From positions 11,098,001-11,162,000 of the forward strand of contig JAMPIQ010000001.1 of NCBI GenBank assembly GCA_024699855.1: a DNA stretch of 64,000 bases, read 5' to 3'. Below are positions 57,411 through 64,000 of the stretch, piece after piece. The translations under genes were made by a program, and so were the position numbers. The stretch's first letter is position 1. Each line of letters starts with the position of its first letter. The notes under the pieces are model-generated. The model was not told the origin of the DNA. It saw only the letters and a list, made by a program, of their open reading frames with translations, and did no database searches. This stretch comes from Aphelenchoides besseyi. Taxonomy: Eukaryota > Nematoda > Chromadorea > Rhabditida > Aphelenchoididae.

Positions 57411-59888
57411 AATCGGGCGTTAGCCTGAAACTTTTTCCCTGATGTGGCATTGTGTCTGAATAAATTGTTCGCCTTAAGAAATAAATAAATTTGACAAAAA
57501 TAGTCCAATTTGCATGAAGAACGAAATGTTAAAGAGCTTTCGGGCTATCGAATGATACCAAACACTCATCATGGCATTCTGTTTTTGGTCGTTTTTTTTT
57601 CGATCATTTTCTCGGTCCCGCTTTGCGGTGGTCAACTTTAAGTCGTTGTAAAAAAGGTTGCGTCGCGCGTATTTCAATTTCAGCGTGTAGAATTGTTCGT
57701 TATGACGTGCCGTATCTATGTTGCAAATTTCGTGTCGATAGGAGCACTTTTGACAGTTATTTAGCAACTTTTCTATTACAGATATGGAGAAAAACGCTCA
57801 AAAACAGGCTGCTGCTCGAGCTGGAATTCAAAAACGGCAACAAGAAGTGGAACGACGACGTCAGCAGGGCGAAAGGATGAACGAGAAACGCCGACGACGA
57901 TCAATGGACGATGGACTAGTTGCTGGACCTTCGATGCAACAACCGCCAGCTCCTCCAGTTGTCACTCGTTCCAATGTGTCCAACGAACTTGTTAATGCTC
58001 GCATTCAAATCTTGGAACATCAACGGTATTTTTAGAAGTTAATCTGTTGTTTAATGTCGATTCTTTAGAACGATTGCAACTTTGACCGAAGAAAACGTTG
58101 AATTGCGTCGTGAGATTGCCGAACTTCGTCAAGAGAACTCGGAACTTACGTTGATCAATGAGACATGGTCGCTCTTACAAGAAACGCTGTCTCAACAATC
58201 TTCAAGCAGTTCAACTCCGAGATCTCGACAAACTTCTGGTCAAACAGCACAACAATCGGCATCTGATTCAAACGTCACTTTTGGTGCTTCAACTTCTCAA
58301 AATCCAGCACCGTCCTCAAGCCGCAATACTCTGTTCAGTGGAGTACGAAAAGTATTTGGAAACCTGAAAATTCGGCAGAAGAATGAATGGACGAAACGTC
58401 TACGAGAACTTGGGGTTCCGATTGATACCACCGACAAAGTAAAGTTCACCGCTGGACAATGTCGAGATATCCGCCGTCTCCTCAACTTGCGTAAGCGTCA
58501 GTATGGAGCTTTGGCAAAACTTTGGCCAAAACTGATGTCTTACGAATCTGTTCGATTAGCTCAATTGAATCAGGTCGAGGAGATTGGTGGATTTGGTTCA
58601 ACGGAAATTCGGGACAACAAGAATCGAGTGGTGTCAATTTGTTTTGCCAAGGATGTTCGTTGTTTGGCCGTCAAGTACATCGAAAGACTTGTGCATTACG
58701 AATGGAATGATGAAACGCCAGAAGCAATCAATTTGGTTTTCACCGCAGATGGAGGTGGTCGATACGTCAAGATCGGATTTTTCTGCTCAACTCGAGTGGC
58801 GAACCCGGGATCACCTCGCAACTTGGTTGTTGTTGCAGCATACGATGGACCAGAGCAAACTGAAGTTTTGAAGGTGGCAGCTTCAAAGATCTTCGAGTTT
58901 GCCGCGGAAGTTGCTCAACATGGCTTGGAGATCGATGGTAAACAACTGAACGTCGTCCCACTCTTCTCGTCTGACATCAAAATGTTGAGCATCGTTGCCG
59001 GCACAAACCCACCAGGTGCTCGATTCTTTTGCCCATGGGGGAATGTGGATCGACATGAACATCGACTTCAAGAAGCTGAATGCGTTCCATGGATTGATGA
59101 TCAACGCCCAAATCGTCTCATCAATTTGCCGCTTATCAACTTTGCTGTTCCACCTCTTCACGTTCTGATGCGTTTGGTCAACGGCCCTTTGGAGCAAATG
59201 TGGAAAAACGAAGAGCAGAAGAACCAGCTGAAGTCGATTTTCCGTCTTGCCGGAGTCCAACTAACTCACAAAACGAAGTCGTTGCTCAATGGTGGTGATT
59301 GTCAAAAAATTCTTGAACTTCATCATCGATACGCACGAACGATGGGAAACTGACCGATCGACTAGCAATTTCAACGATCTCGAATACCATGAAGTCTTCT
59401 TGGACATTGGGCGTTTGAGCAAGTATGCTTTAGTCATCGACAGAAGTTTCACAGAAGACGAATTGTTGTATTTGGACGAAACAATTGTTCACGTTGCCAC
59501 ATCATGGCGAAACAACAATTTGCCGTCCATCAACATGCTCCACTTTGTCGAAGCTCATTTGTTGGATTTTGTTAAGCGATTCGGATCATGGGGCCGATTT
59601 GGTGAACAGATCATCGAGCACGTTCACAAATATGGGAACAGAAGCGACGATCTAAACTTCGGCTTCAATGAAAACAAGCGGCTCCAGCATTTTCTGACCG
59701 ATCATCTCCGTCTTGTGTTAGCGGACCGTTCATTAGTTGTTTTTAATGAATAAATAAACGATAAAATAAATTGTTGTCAAAGCAAAAAAGACGCTTCCAA
59801 GCGGACCAAAAAAATCCCGTTTGAATTGGCGCGCATTTTCAAAGAGCGAAAAGCTAACGCCGGCTTTAGCTGTCGTCTGCCCGGTGTG
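57399..59888 (+). mobile_element. TIR DNA transposon, array copy 2 (2490 bp)
   Basis: Same ends and gene content as copy 1, head to tail. Its transposase second exon is shifted by one extra A at about 59306-59311. The left noncoding part has a longer T run near 57592-57601. Confidence 0.9.
57784..59753 (+). pseudogene. Transposase, copy 2, single frameshift
   Basis: Exon 1 is intact (MEKNAQKQAAARAGIQKRQQ). Exon 2 is intact for about 410 residues, then a one-base A insertion (GTCAAAAAATTC against GTCAAAAATTC in copy 3) shifts the frame and ends translation at about 59353. The remaining 154 codons, including the candidate catalytic Glu, continue in the other frame to 59753. Confidence 0.85.
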
Positions 59889-59900
59889 CACACCGGGCAG
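59877..59900. repeat. 24-bp palindromic junction, copies 2/3
   Basis: Same palindrome as at 57387-57410. Confidence 0.95.
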
Positions 59901-62374
59901 AATCGGGCGTTAGCCTGAAACTTTTTCCCTGATGTGGCATTGTGTCTGAATAAATTGTTCGCCTTAAGAAATAAATAAATTTGACAAAAATAGTCCAATT
60001 TGCATGAAGAACGAAATGTTAAAGAGCTTTCGGGCTATCGAATGATACCAAACACTCATCATGGCATTCTGTTTTTGGTCGTTTTTTTTCGATCATTTTC
60101 TCGGTCCTTTGCGGTGGTCAACTTTAAGTCGTTGTAAAAAAGGGTTGCGTCGCGCGTATTTCAATTTCAGCGTGTAGAATTGTTCGTTATGACGTGCCGT
60201 ATCTATGTTGCAAATTTCGTGTCGATAGGAGCACTTTTGACAGTTATTTAGCAACTTTTCTATTACAGATATGGAGAAAAACGCTCAAAAACAGGCTGCT
60301 GCTCGAGCTGGAATTCAAAAACGGCAACAAGAAGTGGAACGACGACGTCAGCAGGGCGAAAGGATGAACGAGAAACGCCGACGACGATCAATGGACGATG
60401 GACTAGTTGCTGGACCTTCGATGCAACAACCGCCAGCTCCTCCAGTTGTCACTCGTTCCAATGTGTCCAACGAACTTGTTAATGCTCGCATTCAAATCTT
60501 GGAACATCAACGGTATTTTTAGAAGTTAATCTGTTGTTTAATGTCGATTCTTTAGAACGATTGCAACTTTGACCGAAGAAAACGTTGAATTGCGTCGTGA
60601 GATTGCCGAACTTCGTCAAGAGAACTCGGAACTTACGTTGATCAATGAGACATGGTCGCTCTTACAAGAAACGCTGTCTCAACAATCTTCAAGCAGTTCA
60701 ACTCCGAGATCTCGACAAACTTCTGGTCAAACAGCACAACAATCGGCATCTGATTCAAACGTCACTTTTGGTGCTTCAACTTCTCAAAATCCAGCACCGT
60801 CCTCAAGCCGCAATACTCTGTTCAGTGGAGTACGAAAAGTATTTGGAAACCTGAAAATTCGGCAGAAGAATGAATGGACGAAACGTCTACGAGAACTTGG
60901 GGTTCCGATTGATACCACCGACAAAGTAAAGTTCACCGCTGGACAATGTCGAGATATCCGCCGTCTCCTCAACTTGCGTAAGCGTCAGTATGGAGCTTTG
61001 GCAAAACTTTGGCCAAAACTGATGTCTTACGAATCTGTTCGATTAGCTCAATTGAATCAGGTCGAGGAGATTGGTGGATTTGGTTCAACGGAAATTCGGG
61101 ACAACAAGAATCGAGTGGTGTCAATTTGTTTTGCCAAGGATGTTCGTTGTTTGGCCGTCAAGTACATCGAAAGACTTGTGCATTACGAATGGAATGATGA
61201 AACGCCAGAAGCAATCAATTTGGTTTTCACCGCAGATGGAGGTGGTCGATACGTCAAGATCGGATTTTTCTGCTCAACTCGAGTGGCGAACCCGGGATCA
61301 CCTCGCAACTTGGTTGTTGTTGCAGCATACGATGGACCAGAGCAAACTGAAGTTTTGAAGGTGGCAGCTTCAAAGATCTTCGAGTTTGCCGCGGAAGTTG
61401 CTCAACATGGCTTGGAGATCGATGGTAAACAACTGAACGTCGTCCCACTCTTCTCGTCTGACATCAAAATGTTGAGCATCGTTGCCGGCACAAACCCACC
61501 AGGTGCTCGATTCTTTTGCCCATGGGGGAATGTGGATCGACATGAACATCGACTTCAAGAAGCTGAATGCGTTCCATGGATTGATGATCAACGCCCAAAT
61601 CGTCTCATCAATTTGCCGCTTATCAACTTTGCTGTTCCACCTCTTCACGTTCTGATGCGTTTGGTCAACGGCCCTTTGGAGCAAATGTGGAAAAACGAAG
61701 AGCAGAAGAACCAGCTGAAGTCGATTTTCCGTCTTGCCGGAGTCCAACTAACTCACAAAACGAAGTCGTTGCTCAATGGTGGTGATTGTCAAAAATTCTT
61801 GAACTTCATCATCGATACGCACGAACGATGGGAAACTGACCGATCGACTAGCAATTTCAACGATCTCGAATACCATGAAGTCTTCTTGGACATTGGGCGT
61901 TTGAGCAAGTATGCTTTAGTCATCGACAGAAGTTTCACAGAAGACGAATTGTTGTATTTGGACGAAACAATTGTTCACGTTGCCACATCATGGCGAAACA
62001 ACAATTTGCCGTCCATCAACATGCTCCACTTTGTCGAAGCTCATTTGTTGGATTTTGTTAAGCGATTCGGATCATGGGGCCGATTTGGTGAACAGATCAT
62101 CGAGCACGTTCACAAATATGGGAACAGAAGCGACGATCTAAACTTCGGCTTCAATGAAAACAAGCGGCTCCAGCATTTTCTGACCGATCATCTCCGTCTT
62201 GTGTTAGCGGACCGTTCATTAGTTGTTTTTAATGAATAAATAAACGATAAAATAAATTGTTGTCAAAGCAAAAAAGACGCTTCCAAGCGGACCAAAAAAA
62301 TCCCGTTTGAATTGGCGCGCATTTTCAAAGAGCGAAAAGCTAACGCCGGCTTTAGCTGTCGTCTGCCCGGTGTG
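59889..62374 (+). mobile_element. TIR DNA transposon, array copy 3 (2486 bp), intact gene
   Basis: Head to tail with its neighbours. It is the only complete copy here with an uninterrupted transposase. It differs from the others in the 5' noncoding part by a 3-bp loss near 60107 and one extra G near 60145. Confidence 0.92.
60271..62239 (+). CDS. DDE/D-like transposase of unassigned family, intact
   Basis: Two exons (60271-60512 and 60556-62239, 43-bp intron) give about 641 residues; the ATG follows a TTTCTATTACAG acceptor by 2 bp. The N-terminus is a basic, Gln/Arg-rich coiled coil (EKNAQKQAAARAGIQKRQQE, EKRRRR), then a second heptad region TEENVELRREIAELRQENSE and a Ser/Thr/Gln linker. The catalytic candidate region has NLVFTADGGGRYVKIGFF (D about 308), VVPLFSSDIKMLSIVAG (D about 383), ARFFCPWGN, PLHVLMRLVNGPLEQMW, and MLHFVEAHLLDFVKRFGSWG with RFGEQIIEHVHK (E about 593 or 597). 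D...D...E spacing, the C-P-W and L-H elements and the closing G-E-Q-x-x-E-x-x-H resemble RNase-H-fold transposases related to Transib/RAG1-type or other uncharacterised invertebrate groups. Family not assigned. Confidence 0.8.
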
Positions 62375-62386
62375 CACACCGGGCAG
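62363..62386. repeat. 24-bp palindromic junction, copies 3/4
   Basis: Same palindrome as at 57387-57410. Confidence 0.95.
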
Positions 62387-64000
62387 AATCGGGCGTTAGC
62401 CTGAAACTTTTTCCCTGATGTGGCATTGTGTCTGAATAAATTGTTCGCCTTAAGAAATAAATAAATTTGACAAAAATAGTCCAATTTGCATGAAGAACGA
62501 AATGTTAAAGAGCTTTCGGGCTATCGAATGATACCAAACACTCATCATGGCATTCTGTTTTTGGTCGTTTTTTCGATCATTTTCTCGGTCCCGCTTTGCG
62601 GTGGTCAACTTTAAGTCGTTGTAAAAAAGGTTGCGTCGCGCGTATTTCAATTTCAGCGTGTAGAATTGTTCGTTATGACGTGCCGTATCTATGTTGCAAA
62701 TTTCGTGTCGATAGGAGCACTTTTGACAGTTATTTAGCAACTTTTCTATTACAGATATGGAGAAAAACGCTCAAAAACAGGCTGCTGCTCGAGCTGGAAT
62801 TCAAAAACGGCAACAAGAAGTGGAACGACGACGTCAGCAGGGCGAAAGGATGAACGAGAAACGCCGACGACGATCAATGGACGATGGACTAGTTGCTGGA
62901 CCTTCGATGCAACAACCGCCAGCTCCTCCAGTTGTCACTCGTTCCAATGTGTCCAACGAACTTGTTAATGCTCGCATTCAAATCTTGGAACATCAACGGT
63001 ATTTTTTAGAAGTTAATCTGTTGTTTAATGTCGATTCTTTAGAACGATTGCAACTTTGACCGAAGAAAACGTTGAATTGCGTCGTGAGATTGCCGAACTT
63101 CGTCAAGAGAACTCGGAACTTACGTTGATCAATGAGACATGGTCGCTCTTACAAGAAACGCTGTCTCAACAATCTTCAAGCAGTTCAACTCCGAGATCTC
63201 GACAAACTTCTGGTCAAACAGCACAACAATCGGCATCTGATTCAAACGTCACTTTTGGTGCTTCAACTTCTCAAAATCCAGCACCGTCCTCAAGCCGCAA
63301 TACTCTGTTCAGTGGAGTACGAAAAGTATTTGGAAACCTGAAAATTCGGCAGAAGAATGAATGGACGAAACGTCTACGAGAACTTGGGGTTCCGATTGAT
63401 ACCACCGACAAAGTAAAGTTCACCGCTGGACAATGTCGAGATATCCGCCGTCTCCTCAACTTGCGTAAGCGTCAGTATGGAGCTTTGGCAAAACTTTGGC
63501 CAAAACTGATGTCTTACGAATCTGTTCGATTAGCTCAATTGAATCAGGTCGAGGAGATTGGTGGATTTGGTTCAACGGAAATTCGGGACAACAAGAATCG
63601 AGTGGTGTCAATTTGTTTTGCCAAGGATGTTCGTTGTTTGGCCGTCAAGTACATCGAAAGACTTGTGCATTACGAATGGAATGATGAAACGCCAGAAGCA
63701 ATCAATTTGGTTTTCACCGCAGATGGAGGTGGTCGATACGTCAAGATCGGATTTTTCTGCTCAACTCGAGTGGCGAACCCGGGATCACCTCGCAACTTGG
63801 TTGTTGTTGCAGCATACGATGGACCAGAGCAAACTGAAGTTTTGAAGGTGGCAGCTTCAAAGATCTTCGAGTTTGCCGCGGAAGTTGCTCAACATGGCTT
63901 GGAGATCGATGGTAAACAACTGAACGTCGTCCCACTCTTCTCGTCTGACATCAAAATGTTGAGCATCGTTGCCGGCACAAACCCACCAGGTGCTCGATTC
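62375..64000 (+). mobile_element. TIR DNA transposon, array copy 4, cut by window end
   Basis: First 1626 bp of a fourth head-to-tail unit, so the array continues beyond the window. The only notable coding-region difference is one extra T inside the intron. Confidence 0.92.
62757..64000 (+). CDS. Transposase, copy 4, partial at window end
   Basis: Exon 1 from 62757 is intact. The intron has a T6 instead of T5 run near 63001-63007 but keeps GT and AG. Exon 2 stays in the same frame as copy 3 as far as the window goes (through the SSDIKML motif), so this copy may also be functional. The C-terminal part is outside the window. Confidence 0.8.

Noticed and set aside
55128..57767. ORFs in the noncoding left part of each transposon unit on either strand
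   Set aside because: Repeated only because the unit is repeated; no domain, and they overlap TIR-proximal sequence.

Overview
The window is nuclear DNA from a free-living-type (rhabditid-like) nematode. Genes are split by many very short GT-AG introns (about 37-80 bp), intergenic gaps are small, same-strand genes sit head to tail with AG acceptors just before start codons (operon and trans-splicing style), and the gene content is typical of worms: a cuticle collagen, serpentine chemoreceptors, a DUF273 glycosyltransferase, a moulting-type ShKT/haem peroxidase and Ly6-like secreted proteins. No tRNA, rRNA, spliced-leader RNA or CRISPR feature was recognised. All coordinates come from reading frames and splice signals by eye, so exon edges may be off by a few bases.

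Layout. 0.5-1.6 kb: uncertain plus-strand exons ending in a ShKT-like tail. 1.65-6.25 kb (minus): tropomodulin, BCKDH E1-beta, LYRM1-like and EEF2KMT-like genes, spaced like one operon. 8.3-9.9 kb (minus): a cuticle collagen cut into about a dozen tiny exons. 10.7-12.0 kb (plus): a forkhead factor. 12.6-16.5 kb (minus): three 7TM receptor-like genes. 17.5-22.2 kb (minus): three tandem type I membrane paralogues with mosaic near-identity. 23.7-25.3 kb (minus): two Ly6-like secreted proteins. 26.7-31.4 kb (plus): a carboxylesterase and an EXTL3/rib-2-like heparan sulfate glycosyltransferase, flanked by two related small fragments. 32.2-33.5 kb (minus): DUF273 glycosyltransferase. 34.1-36.9 kb (minus): an unrecognised protein and a membrane protein with an in-frame TAG. 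37.3-40.1 kb (minus): ShKT haem peroxidase. 41.5-42.7 kb (plus): secreted two-domain galectin. 42.7-44.5 kb (minus): four-TM gene, single-TM gene, four-TM gene, operon-like. 44.9-49.2 kb (minus): a GAF-domain cyclic nucleotide phosphodiesterase with a broken DDX6/cgh-1 helicase copy inside one intron on the other strand. 50.1-53.8 kb: a BDP1-like SANT gene, rps-23, an unrecognised small gene and a broken C2H2 zinc-finger gene.

54.9-64.0 kb is the most unusual part: at least 3.65 head-to-tail copies of a 2.49 kb inverted-repeat DNA transposon. Each copy encodes a coiled-coil plus DDE/D-like transposase of a family I cannot name. Neighbouring copies join at perfect 24-bp palindromes made of the right end of one copy and the left end of the next. 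The coding differences between copies are almost all homopolymer-length changes, so the array is either very young or near-identical with sequencing errors.

By function the window mixes housekeeping metabolism (BCAA oxidation, translation-factor methylation, ribosome, Pol III), extracellular matrix and cuticle construction (collagen, peroxidase, heparan sulfate synthesis), and fast-evolving surface or sensory families.
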